The translations under genes and the position numbers were made by a program. Below the pieces are notes generated by a model. That model worked only from the letters and a program-made list of their open reading frames with translations. It made no database searches and was not told the DNA's origin. This document shows, piece by piece, positions 9,242 through 18,851 of a stretch of DNA of 64,000 nt (position 1 is its first letter; every line of letters starts with the position of its first letter). The DNA comes from Leptidea sinapis (lineage: Eukaryota > Arthropoda > Insecta > Lepidoptera > Pieridae), in assembly GCF_905404315.1 (NCBI RefSeq), contig NC_066296.1:8060001-8124000 (forward strand), read 5' to 3'.

Positions 9242-10005
9242 TATAATTTTTGAAAGTGGAGTTTAATGCACACTGTTCCAAATTGGAATGGTATCTTTTG
9301 ACCGGTGCTTGTTCTTATATCTATTTCAATTGTATCAAATTCTCTACGCATCACAGGTAGGTAATGGGGAGGAGAGAAAACGTGCATTTTGTACGCTCCA
9401 TATATGTATTTTGAGGGGTCCAATGGTATTATTCGTAAAAGGGGTGTCATAACATCTCCAACGATTTGAGGCTCCACTATGTCACAATAAACAAATAATT
9501 GAGACGGTAAACCCAAATGCAAATTAGCTGGACACTTTCCAAAATTTTTTTCAACGAGGTTCCTGTTTGGTTCGAACCCTAGTTGAAGACATAATTTAGG
9601 TGATAGAGTTACAGATTTTATGGATTCATCCGTTATCGTAGCAACTACAATCCTTGAAACCTCATCGCACTTAAATTTAATTTTTTCTCGAGTGTTATTC
9701 AGTGCCATCAAAATATGATTTATGTTATCGTAATTTGTGGCTGGAATATGTGTCTTGTAATAAACATATGACGGTTTACTTTCATTGGGTACTTGCATCA
9801 ACTTTGTTATATAAATAATGTTTTCATGTTCTTGAACGGTGAACATAGTGCATGGGTACTGAAATTCTACTACTCCAACCCTCCATTCACCTTCTAGTAT
9901 TGTTGGTTTTGGCAGTTTCGTAGAAAATAATGTTGTTGTATTATCAGGAAAATAATCCATAGAACTATTGCTTAGTAAAGTTAAATAAAAACTATCTTTA
10001 TTCAT
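9241..10005 (-). CDS. mCP: Polinton penton / minor capsid protein (single jelly-roll)
   Basis: 254 aa, ATG at 10005 overlapping the integrase stop codon (ATGA). N-terminal part includes LPKPTILEGEWRVGVVEFQYP. The C-terminal part holds LLRIIPLD, then HYLPVMRREFDTIEIDIRTS and a closing CIKLHFQKL, the conserved block of the penton-like family in animal Polintons. It probably forms the capsid vertices. It sits directly upstream of the basic virion protein and capsid genes with a 1-nt overlap, as expected of a structural gene cluster. Complete. Confidence 0.85.
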   Translation of the reverse strand: MNKDSFYLTLLSNSSMDYFPDNTTTLFSTKLPKPTILEGEWRVGVVEFQYPCTMFTVQEHENIIYITKLMQVPNESKPSYVYYKTHIPATNYDNINHILMALNNTREKIKFKCDEVSRIVVATITDESIKSVTLSPKLCLQLGFEPNRNLVEKNFGKCPANLHLGLPSQLFVYCDIVEPQIVGDVMTPLLRIIPLDPSKYIYGAYKMHVFSPPHYLPVMRREFDTIEIDIRTSTGQKIPFQFGTVCIKLHFQKL

Positions 10006-11093
10006 ATTTTTTTCAAAGTAGAAGCTAATATCCAGCTATTAAATTTATTTGGATAACCTCTCCACTTCACCAACAATTCTTTTCTGTTACCGGTATATCG
10101 AGAGCGTATTATTTTATCTATTTTGTATTTAGTAGTGGGGTCGAATATGATTTTTTGTAACTCTTTTTCATAAAAAGTACCAACTATCTCTTCGCCTTCT
10201 AAATCCTTTAAAGTAAATACTACAAACGGAGATCGGTGTATTATGGTAGATACAATGAATATTTCGTCACTCCAATTTGATTCATATCCTTTTTGGAAAA
10301 TATGTTTATGTTTTGTTATTCTAACATAATCTCCAACGTGAATTCTTGGATTCACCGTACTAATTGATGTTTTTATCTTACTTTCTCTATCATATAAATT
10401 TTGCCATACACTCATTATATTTGTATTATTAACATCACATGGACACATTTTTATACTAGAATGAAAACTATGATTATATGAATGCACTAGATCTTGTAAA
10501 ACATCAATGTATTTATGAGTATTTTTGTGTGTAAAATAGCGCCACATTTTCGTTTTAAGAGTTCTCTGAAATCTTTCGACAATACTTGCTTTAATATCTG
10601 GATTATTGGTTGTATAATAATTTATGTTTTTTAATTTAAAATATTTTTGTACATATTTGGAAACAAATTCAGTTCCTTTGTCAGACTGTATATGTGTAGG
10701 TGTAGTATTAGCTTCAGCAAAAATACTTTCAAAGCATTCCTTAACTGTTTCAGAGTTTTTCTTTTTCATTGCTCGAACATACGCATATTTACTAAAGACA
10801 TCAATAACACAAAGTATGTATTTGAAACCATCATTATATTCAGAATAAGATCTCATATCACTTAAATCGGCCTGCCATAACTCATTAATATTAGACAAAA
10901 TATATCTGTTACGAGAAAATTTTCTTTGAACAGGTTTATGTAATGTATATGTTTCTTGTGATTGTAACCACTTTAAGACACTATTTCTGTCCATTTTACC
11001 CTTCATTGCTTTTGACAATTTATCAATAGTGCTGTAGCCAGCAGGATGTGATGCATCATAATAAATTTTATTTATTTCTAATATGGGGTCCAT
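10002..11093 (-). CDS. INT: Retroviral-type integrase with chromodomain (INT)
   Basis: 363 aa, ATG at 11093, overlapping the upstream gene by 16 nt. The catalytic core is complete: D76 (LWQADLSD), D138 (IQSDKGTEF) and E173 (SIVERFQRTLK), with 34 residues between the last two. After an SH3-like part (about 250-310) comes a C-terminal chromodomain (about 323-359, LLVKWRGYPNKFNSWI). The N-terminal region shows no clear HHCC zinc finger. The enzyme joins element ends to target DNA and makes the 6-bp duplication seen here. The chromodomain may steer it to particular histone marks. Confidence 0.93.
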   Translation of the reverse strand: MDPILEINKIYYDASHPAGYSTIDKLSKAMKGKMDRNSVLKWLQSQETYTLHKPVQRKFSRNRYILSNINELWQADLSDMRSYSEYNDGFKYILCVIDVFSKYAYVRAMKKKNSETVKECFESIFAEANTTPTHIQSDKGTEFVSKYVQKYFKLKNINYYTTNNPDIKASIVERFQRTLKTKMWRYFTHKNTHKYIDVLQDLVHSYNHSFHSSIKMCPCDVNNTNIMSVWQNLYDRESKIKTSISTVNPRIHVGDYVRITKHKHIFQKGYESNWSDEIFIVSTIIHRSPFVVFTLKDLEGEEIVGTFYEKELQKIIFDPTTKYKIDKIIRSRYTGNRKELLVKWRGYPNKFNSWILASTLKKI

Positions 11094-11860
11094 TTTTCCC
11101 AGTCCGATCTTTTTTTTAGTTTCCCTGTGTACTTATTACTTGTTGGTGTAGAAAATTCTTCGTCAGGTACTGATTTAGATTCAACCTCTTTTAATTGCAA
11201 ATGGTTTATAAAATCCACTCGCTTTGGGTTCCCGATATAAGTGAGTGGTACTTTTATTTCCTTTAAAGTTGTTGCGAATTTTTCCCAACCTATAGGTTCA
11301 CTTTTCTGAAGAGCTCTCAAGGTATCACTCACCAAGTCCACAATATTACTCCCAGGTATTTTTTCATTATCTATAATCACGGTACCAGATTCATCCCAGC
11401 TTATTTTATTTTTATTCAAGGAAATCAAATTTAGTAAAAGTTCACCTTTTTTAGCATATGTTTTCGGTATTAGTTTCAGTATTTCAGAGCTCGTGTATAT
11501 TTCCCCAATATTTTTGTTAACCTCCACTGATGTTTGAGAAGGAACTACATTTATTTTATTCACATCATGATTTATATAATCAGTATCGATTTCATTATGA
11601 CCTTGATTAAAACCAATATATGAATCATTATCATTTATAAGTGGTATGTGGTATGGTTGTCGATCCTCTTTGACGAAGTTTAGATATCTTTGAAGGGTTT
11701 GCAAATATAAAATACATTTCTTTCGATCTTCTATGTCACTGCGTAAGATATTTTGCATATCAGTATCTAATCGAGATCTTGGCGTATCATTTTCTTTGTG
11801 TTGTTTTAACTTCTCCAATAATGATGGTTCAATAAGTAACATTTTTTTAGCATTATCCAT
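11078..11860 (-). CDS. Conserved Polinton protein of unknown function (260 aa)
   Basis: ATG at 11860, 4 nt after the preceding gene's stop; its end overlaps INT by 16 nt. N-terminal third is helical and charged (MLLIEPSLLEKLKQHKEND...). The second half carries TSSEILKLIPKTYAKKGELLLNLI, IISW-like NKISWDESG, IPGSNIVDLVSDTLRAL and a GWEKFATTLKEI block, a pattern I associate with an uncharacterised protein common in invertebrate Polintons. No enzyme motif or membrane segment is seen. Its place between ATPase and INT suggests a virion or packaging role, but nothing in the sequence proves it. Confidence 0.7.
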   Translation of the reverse strand: MDNAKKMLLIEPSLLEKLKQHKENDTPRSRLDTDMQNILRSDIEDRKKCILYLQTLQRYLNFVKEDRQPYHIPLINDNDSYIGFNQGHNEIDTDYINHDVNKINVVPSQTSVEVNKNIGEIYTSSEILKLIPKTYAKKGELLLNLISLNKNKISWDESGTVIIDNEKIPGSNIVDLVSDTLRALQKSEPIGWEKFATTLKEIKVPLTYIGNPKRVDFINHLQLKEVESKSVPDEEFSTPTSNKYTGKLKKRSDWEKWTPY

Positions 11861-11864
11861 TTTC

Positions 11865-12191
11865 TTAAATAAATGAATTAATCAACCCACTTAGAATAGA
11901 ACCCAATATTATCGGTAGAAATGAACCTCCTTTTTGTACAATTATATTTTTTCTAATTTTATTCGTACCTTTTCTTACCAATTTTCGAAGAATATTTTTA
12001 TATTTCTTTAATTTAGATTTTTCTTTCTCGGCCAATTCAACGTTACCCCGCAGTACGTTATGAATACATTCACAAATGTAATTTATTTCTGTTTTGTTAC
12101 ATGATTTTAATAAAGCTTTTTGATATTTTGGCTTCAGTTTATGTAGAGCAATTAACAAATCTTTATGCGTCTTTAAACGTCTATGCATCAT
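11865..12191 (-). CDS. Small basic Polinton protein with C-terminal hydrophobic tail
   Basis: 108 aa, ATG at 12191 overlapping the ATPase stop (ATGA). Residues 1-90 are Lys-rich and helical (KTHKDLLIALHKLKPKYQ, KSKLKKYKNILRKLVRK). After a QKGGSF turn the last ~16 residues are hydrophobic (FLPIILGSILSGLINSFI). The form recalls small membrane-active or core proteins of adenovirus-like particles. No exact adenain site is visible; the GG is preceded by QK, not by [MIL]-x. Family assignment is tentative. Confidence 0.7.
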   Translation of the reverse strand: MMHRRLKTHKDLLIALHKLKPKYQKALLKSCNKTEINYICECIHNVLRGNVELAEKEKSKLKKYKNILRKLVRKGTNKIRKNIIVQKGGSFLPIILGSILSGLINSFI

Positions 12192-12847
12192 TTATAAATG
12201 ATCGAAATTTCTTGATTCTTACCATATTTAAACCCTTTTGTGGGTACATAAACAGTGCAATATCCATCGGATGGAAATATCTTTGTCTTAACGCGACACA
12301 ATTCATTTGTTTCTTGTTTCAAATCAATCATTAAATAACCATGAGCTTCATTGGTAGCATCTCTGTAAGAATCTTCCAAATATTTCGGATTTTCAGGGAA
12401 TACTTGACGAGATAAGTATCGAATTTGGGTTTTATCTCGAGGATTTTTGAAATATATTATATAACTTGAGTTGAGTGATATATCTCTTTGTCCTTTACCT
12501 TGATGAAACAAATTTTGAGATAAATAAAACACACTTAAGTTTCTATGATGACTTCCTTTCGTGAATATATCAACAATACGACCATCTGATTCCCTCATCA
12601 GGTCATCAATTATTACAAGTTGAGGATTTTTTCTGTCAAACATAGATAAATCAGGTAAACCTTGAAGATAATTAATGTGGTTGAGATTATATAAAGGCTG
12701 CATTTCATCAAAGCACCAGGTGATTTGGGTAAAATTTGCATCACAGATATCATTCAAAAATTTTATAAAATTATTTACGAAAACTGATTTTCCACATCCA
12801 CTTGGACCAGCAACTATTGCAGTGAATGGATGATTGAAATGATGCAT
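12188..12847 (-). CDS. ATP: FtsK/HerA-type genome-packaging ATPase
   Basis: 219 aa, ATG at 12847. Walker A is GPSGCGKS (residues 14-21). Walker B is QLVIIDDLM (about 76-84). A conserved YLSQNLF follows, then KNPRDKTQIRYLSRQVFP with candidate arginine-finger residues. This matches the A32/FtsK-like packaging ATPases of Polintons, virophages and adintoviruses, which pump DNA into preformed capsids. It is the first gene of the six-gene chain; the next gene overlaps it by 4 nt. Complete. Confidence 0.92.
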   Translation of the reverse strand: MHHFNHPFTAIVAGPSGCGKSVFVNNFIKFLNDICDANFTQITWCFDEMQPLYNLNHINYLQGLPDLSMFDRKNPQLVIIDDLMRESDGRIVDIFTKGSHHRNLSVFYLSQNLFHQGKGQRDISLNSSYIIYFKNPRDKTQIRYLSRQVFPENPKYLEDSYRDATNEAHGYLMIDLKQETNELCRVKTKIFPSDGYCTVYVPTKGFKYGKNQEISIIYK

Positions 12848-13055
12848 TATCTACTACGTCTATGTGTGTTAAGGTTTAGTATAGTAATGAAACAATCTGT
12901 TATTAAACCATCATTTATTTAAACAGAAAAATCTATAATTGAAACAATATACAGTACATCATGTTTTACTCCGCAACTTATACATCTAAATACAATAATC
13001 TCTCATTTGGTTTTTTAAAACTATAATAATTTATTCTTAAAATTTAATATAATAT
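12848..13055. other. POLB 3' flank / start region of the structural gene chain
   Basis: 208 bp without a gene. On the - strand AATAAA occurs near 13050 and 13030, just after the POLB stop, so POLB is probably polyadenylated here. Any promoter for the ATPase-to-capsid chain should lie here too, but I see no convincing TATA box. Confidence 0.55.
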
Positions 13056-16000
13056 TTATTCTATTTTATGATGACCCCAAGCTAAGGTATCAATATTATT
13101 TGGTAAAATGTACCGTTTGGTATCATTAAATGACAGACTAGATTTATTTATTCTTTGAGTAAAAATATTATGCTTTATTGACTTAAATCTAAGCATTGAA
13201 CAATATTCGTTCTTATTTTCAAATAAGCAAGTCTTATAATTTTCCATTTTCATATTCTTAGTAACACTTTTATTAACCCCCTTAGCTTTAGCTGTGAATT
13301 TTCCCTCAACATCTAATGCATACATTTTAGATCTAAGTCCTACAAATTCATTAAATATGTTACCATTGTTTTCATCTTTAAAGTAGCCTAACTTCTTTTT
13401 ATTGAGTTTTGGATAGCCAAATATATTTTTTTCTGTATAGTCAGATGTATCGAAACGCAAATGTAAATCAGGTTTTATATCTCTGTAAAAATCATCTGTA
13501 AAAATTTGATATATTAAACTATCAGTATCTGTGTACAATAATTTTAATTTGTTTTGAAACTTTTTAAACATATAGTTATAGTGAAAGTCGTACATTAGAG
13601 TTTTAGAAATATCCAATATACAAAATCCCAAATAAATAGGTTTATTATGGAACAATTTCGTCTTTCGTAATTGAACTGCAACCAAATTTTCATTAAAAAT
13701 AGATAAACTATGGAATTCTGGCTTAGCAATTAAATCTTGTGCGCCTAGAATTTTACCCTGATTTTCCCAATGACTCAATAATTTTACATTTACTCTTTTT
13801 TCGATATTTTCCATTGTTTTTCCAAACACTGAGTTATTCATTAATTTATAAAAATCTTTTTCGAAATCAGATGTGGCTAGTTTACGCATGCTTGTATTTA
13901 AATATATATAATATTGTAACCATGCGCATTGTTTGAATTTTAAAATTCTATGAATTTTTTGTAATTTTAAACCCATTGTCAGACATTGCTTTAAATTTCT
14001 GTAGTGAATCACATATTTAATTTTATTACGAAGGTTTGGAACTAATTTTATGTCTTTTGTATTACCAATACATATATTCTCGGGACATAAGGGTAGGTCA
14101 GAATGTAAATCATGCAGTTCAATAGGATATTCTAGATCTACTTCCAATATAAAACCATATTCATAATCATCAGGGACATCAAAATTAGTTGTGACATCTA
14201 CCCACTCAAAACCTCCTGTAGGAAGGAATTGAGACATGGCCCATCCGTAAAGGTTATTAGCATCAAGATAAGTTAAAAATGAGTTTGGTGTGTCTTTATC
14301 ATATTCTCGCATATATTTGTTATTAGCTTTGGCATAACGATTGCTACATTGAGATACACCTCCTCGAATGCCCGATCTAATAAAAGCTATTTGTTCAAAG
14401 TCTTGAAGTAATTCTAATTTAATTTTTGTGCATTTTAACATAGCATCCCAACTTAACCCAGGTGCTGTATAATAATGAGCTGGATCTAGACCATATGTTT
14501 GCAAACATAAGGCTCGGAAATTTTCAAACACATCTGTTAAAAGTAAAACATCGGTTTTAAGATATAAATCAGAATAATCTGACATATTTTGACAATGAAA
14601 GTGTTGCCAAACATCCTTGGCATGTTCATAATCTTCATCGGAAATATGTGTGTCGGTTAATGTATTGTAAAATTTATCGCGACTAGGGAGTGCTGAAAGT
14701 TTTAAGGAATCATGTGATGACATAAATTCATATGGATAAATTCCTTTTTTTCTAAGACGTAAAAAATCATTTTTATTTGGAAAATTATATTTTAATGTTT
14801 GAAATTGTTCTTCCTTCAAATTTTGAACAAGTTTGTCTAAACTACAAGGTAAAAATTTAAACGAATCAACGAATCTCAATTGAATTTTATGATTATTTAA
14901 TTTTATCGTTTTTGTGAAAGAAATGTACTTTTCTTTCGTTTGTGGAATAATATCAATTTCCCCTTCAATAGAATTTAATGCATGAACAATAAAATGAGAG
15001 TCATATTGACTAAGATTGTGTAAAAAAACTGGAATGTGATAGGGGATTCTAAACTTTGTCTTACATACTTCGTGTGCAACTCCTCTAAAATGTCCTGTAT
15101 GCGAGTCAAAGTATAATGCACATTCACCATTTAAATTAGATTGACATATAAAGCAGTCTTTACACTGTGAAATAATTTCATTATCATTGGAAGTCAAAGG
15201 TTTTGGACTTATGACAAAATAATTTTTTGTGCAAATCACTTCTAAATCTTTATACAACTGATTCATAAAGACATGAGTACAATGAGGACCACTATATGTT
15301 TCATATTTTGATAAACTATCATCATATGAACATTTAATATAGTACCCAAAACTATAAACTTCGTGTTTGTGAACATTAGTTGTATAAGGTTTTGATGGAT
15401 CGTTAAAGCATGTCTGAATTGGATTAAGGAAAGCTTCAAAATCCGCGTATATAACAAAGGGTATTTGTAACATCTTATTAAATTTATCAAATTTTAAGAC
15501 ATTGTTTGAAATTGGTTGTTCAAACCAATCTTTTAAAGTTTTTTCTGTATTAGGCAATTCCACTTTAATATGACAACAATCATTCAATTGATGAGCTGAT
15601 AACTTATCATTTGTTGAGAAGTGTAAAAGACAACCGTCACAGATGTAGATTGCATGTTCATGGTTTGAAATTTGACCACTTACTAAACGCGATAGGTTTT
15701 TAATGTAGCAAAAATGATTAATTGTTCCGTGCGAAATAAATAATAAATTGATATGAACAATTTTCCGTGATTTTGTTAAATACAATGGACCAACTAATTC
15801 ATGTACTTTCTTTTTACAATTGTATTCAAGACCAAAAACATTTACACTTAAATTATTTAACCTTTCTACTTTCTGTATATCTGTCATTTTAACAGGAAAC
15901 GTAACTCCGTCAAAATTTAATTTATTTGAATATTTACTGTAAGATGAAACTCTCTGAGAGTTCTTAGTAACTGGATATAATGCAGAAAGCAAAGCCCATT

Positions 16001-16868
16001 TAAAGCATAAATCATCCGAGTTTTGTACATTTATAACACTTTTTTTTAATTTGATTTCTTTAGGTAATTCAATATATGATTTTCCACGTAATGGATTGAA
16101 TTTGTTTATATTCATGTCTAATGCATTTATTTTCTTAAGACTCCAACCACTATCTTTTTTCTCAAATGTGCTAATTTTAGTCATCAACATATCACATAAG
16201 GACGAAAAGAAAAAATTTAAATCCTCACCCTGCATTATAGTATAACTACATGTTTGAAATTCAAATTCATTAGAAATATTTTTTGTTTCTTGAACAAAAT
16301 TAGCGTGCAGAATAAAATTAACTTTAAAAATTGTAAGCAATCGAACAGATTCCTCAAATAGTGAAATAATTTCATTTTTAATAGAATTCAAAAACATTTC
16401 TGGTGTTTCGAATGTTTGTAATTGGTTGGATTTACTCTTTATTTTATATGAGATAATTCTATTACCAAAAGCCGATTCGTGTACTGTGACATTTTTTAAA
16501 GTACTATGTAATTGCATTACGTTATTCTTATGGAGGTTACTTCTAAGATGATTTGCATAATATCTTTTCCGTATTAAGATTTGACATAAAGAACAGTTCA
16601 CCATTTCATCGTTCACACTGGTGAGCCCCGATGATGTGGATGGTTCCCCTTGTCTTCCTCTCTTTGTACTTGTATCATTGTCTTCACTGCCTTGTAATAC
16701 TGCACTTCTTCTCTTAAAACCTCCTCCACTTTGTAGAACAGGTTGACTACAACATAAGTGAATGATATTAGCCACATTTCATCAATAATATAATACTAAA
16801 TAATTTACAAAGAAAATAACTCACTTGATCATTTTTTCAACCTCATTACATACAAAGCAGAGTTCCAT
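13056..16868 (-). CDS. POLB: Protein-primed family B DNA polymerase (POLB), two exons
   Basis: The main open frame runs 13056-16775 (1,239 codons), but its 5' end has no ATG: the first codon is GTG and a stop lies two codons upstream. A better model adds a short exon 16825-16868 (ATG, 14 codons plus 2 nt) and removes intron 16747-16824 (GTGAGT...TTGTAG), giving 1,244 aa. Numbered on the open frame, motifs are: N-terminal C2H2 finger (C61, C64, H76, H82), second finger (C379, C382, H395), Exo I DFEAF (445), Exo II NLSQYDSHF (587), Exo III YLKTDVLLL (738), Pol A YLDANNLYG (836), Pol B KLMNNSVFGKT (977), Pol C YTDTDS (1081). All catalytic residues are present. It replicates the element from a protein primer, as inferred from this family. 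Confidence 0.92.
16747..16824 (-). other. Predicted POLB 5' intron (78 nt)
   Basis: Donor GTGAGT at 16824-16819 and acceptor TTATGTTGTAG ending at 16747. Removing it supplies the missing ATG and keeps the frame. The alternative is a start at the internal ATG 16604, which would drop the first 57 codons of the open frame. Confidence 0.6.
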
Positions 16869-16981
16869 ATCGTTATATTTAATTTTCCAAATGATGAGAA
16901 TATAATAATATTATTTGTATAAGAGAATAAATAAACTAATAACTAAACTGAACTAATATTTATGTATTTCTTCATAGCTAC

Positions 16982-17552
16982 CTACTTATTGTTAAAATTA
17001 TATTTCTTATAATTTTCTGTTTCTAAAATTTTCTTCGTAACATTGTATAAAATCTTTTTTATGTCCTTATAACTTTCATTATTGTCGATTGTATAATATT
17101 TTAATCTATAATCAGCGTATTTCCATTGTTCTTGTGCAGGCGTGTTTTTTATTTTATTGAGATCATAGATTTCTATTTTAACCAAATGTGATGCATTTCT
17201 TCCGTCATCTGCATTAGTTGTAATGTAAATACTTCCATTCTCATGTGCTCTGGATATTGATGATGATATTTTCTTTTGTTTTGTTTTTTTCACTTCGAAT
17301 AATGCATCTATATTTTCATTTGAGCTGGCCCTCTTCAAGGATTTAAGTTGAGGAACTTTTAATGAATCCTGACTATCTTCAGATAATGGATAGTAAAATG
17401 TTTTATATGTAGTTTCTTCCATTGTTGGGTTGAATGCATTCTACAACAACAATAAGACTGCTTTAGAATAGTATTATACATACATATCTTAATATAACAA
17501 ATGATATTACTTTTTAATTTCAAAGTGAATAATAGATAAAACTTACCTCCAT
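16982..17552 (-). CDS. Unknown Polinton protein (146 or 154 aa), possibly two exons
   Basis: The main frame starts with ATG at 17422 (146 aa). A likely longer form uses a minute exon 17547-17552 (ATGGAG) followed by GTAAGT, and rejoins at 17440 after TTGTTGTTGTAG. That adds eight codons in frame. The protein is polar, with a Lys-rich KKTKQKK patch near residue 45 that could be a nuclear signal, a mid-part ENGSIYITTNADDG, and a Tyr/Lys-rich tail. I do not recognise the family. It is the gene nearest the right repeat and the first transcribed before POLB, a position where regulatory or early genes would fit; that is only inference. Confidence 0.65.
17441..17546 (-). other. Predicted intron in the 154-aa gene (106 nt)
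   Basis: Consensus donor GTAAGT at 17546-17541 and a pyrimidine-rich acceptor TTGTTGTTGTAG ending at 17441, read on the - strand. It leaves a two-codon first coding exon. Confidence 0.55.
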
Positions 17553-17711
17553 TGCAGCAAATCACTCAACAATTACACAACACACAAAATATATAATAAT
17601 TTGACTGAATACACCACTTCAATGATTATTTTTCTGAACAGTTCTAGCATTTTATACTAAAATATCGTAAAAGTAAATTTGTTTATGATTAGTACTGGTT
17701 TTTAAATATTG

Positions 17712-18845
17712 TGGTGAAACATAATGGCACTTAAATGATAAGTTCAATTATTGATAGTTTAATGGAGTCAACATTTCCAGATTGTACTAATGACTACGTA
17801 AGTATGTAGGTACAAAGTTCGTTTTCAATCAGCTTTTATATTATAATAAAATTGATGAAAATATAATTTCATCAAATGTTCATAGATTTATATTTGAATC
17901 GCTTGTAATGATATTTTGTTTTATTGTAACCATATAAGTTTTAAATACATTAAAGCCTTATTTATTGAGTGCTTATGTTATTATGATCCACATAACTATT
18001 CAATCCTCGCAACTGACAAGACCCTGTTCTCAACTAATATGAATACAATCGAGATACAGAATTATTTGAACAAAATCGATCCCAGTATTAAAAATAATGT
18101 TTACGCGGCAAACCGATTGCCGATATATGTTGTAACGCCCTGTTATATTGTCAGCAATTTAGATAGTGATAATAAGCCAGGCACTCACTGGGTTGCAATA
18201 CACATTGATGAGCAGGGTATTGGACAATACTTCGATTCATATGGTCGTCCACCTCAGGGATTCCAGCTGATGTTTTTACAAAGGAATTGCAGAATGTATA
18301 ACTACAATACTGCAAGAGTACAGAATGAATATACCGCAGTGTGTGGCGAGTACTGCATAATGTATCTATACTTTAAGTTTAATAAGAAGAGTTTGAATGA
18401 TTTCATCAAATATTTTGAAAATGATACAATCTGCAATGATGTTTTATTATATACTTTATTTAAATCATGTTTTAAAAATAAATAATAAATACAGAAACTG
18501 TCTTTTTAATCGTAGTAACGAATGTGATAGAGGTAATTAGTAAATTACCTGTATCACGTTCATGGAAATTTAGACATTGAGTCGCTCACCAATCATTAGC
18601 TAAATGACCAGTGATTATTAATGATTATGGATCTGTTTAATTTAAAAAGCTAACTTTGAAACTATAAGAGATATCGAAAAACGGATCAGCGCAATCGCTC
18701 GGAAATACATCAAAACCCCCAGTTTGACACCAAACTTCTTTTTTTTTTTTTTTAGTAGGCATCACGAGCAAGTGAGCCAGAATCGAGGAGCCAGAACCGG
18801 CGAATCCCTACTACTGTGAGCCAGAACCGGCGAATCCCTACTACT
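17712..18845. repeat. Polinton right terminal inverted repeat
   Basis: Reverse complement of 6209-7342, with a single noticed substitution at 17777. It ends CCCTACTACT, directly followed by the TCCATT duplication. Confidence 0.95.
18039..18485 (+). CDS. PRO: Adenain-type cysteine protease (PRO), right TIR copy
   Basis: Identical 148-aa product to the left copy, because the gene lies within the terminal repeat. It has the same His (GTHWV), Asp (FDSYG) and Cys (VCGEYC) motifs. It is the only + strand gene in the element and points outward, toward the right terminus. The AATAAA poly(A) signal overlaps the stop codon region (18477-18490). As both copies are intact, either or both could supply enzyme; repeat-to-repeat conversion would keep them identical. 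Confidence 0.88.
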   Translation: MNTIEIQNYLNKIDPSIKNNVYAANRLPIYVVTPCYIVSNLDSDNKPGTHWVAIHIDEQGIGQYFDSYGRPPQGFQLMFLQRNCRMYNYNTARVQNEYTAVCGEYCIMYLYFKFNKKSLNDFIKYFENDTICNDVLLYTLFKSCFKNK

Positions 18846-18851
18846 TCCATT
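18846..18851. repeat. Polinton target-site duplication, right
   Basis: TCCATT immediately after the terminal CTACT, matching 6203-6208 exactly. Confidence 0.95.

Larger units (their letters stand above)
6209..18845. mobile_element. Complete Maverick/Polinton element (12,637 bp)
   Basis: Self-synthesising, virus-like DNA transposon. Ends are 5'-AG and CT-3', with 1,134-bp inverted repeats and a 6-bp target duplication. Between and within the repeats lie POLB, INT, packaging ATPase, major capsid protein, penton, adenain protease (two copies), a pX/pVI-like protein and three further proteins. Apart from the right-hand protease copy, every gene is on the - strand. All reading frames are open over family-typical lengths. 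The set covers replication (POLB), insertion (INT) and virion building (MCP, penton, ATPase, protease), as in polintoviruses and adintoviruses. It lies between two host genes with convergent 3' ends and disrupts neither. Confidence 0.97.

Noticed and set aside
6209..18845. Virophage or adenovirus insertion
   Set aside because: Retroviral-type integrase with chromodomain, Polinton capsid type, 6-bp TSD and AG...CT ends identify a Polinton.
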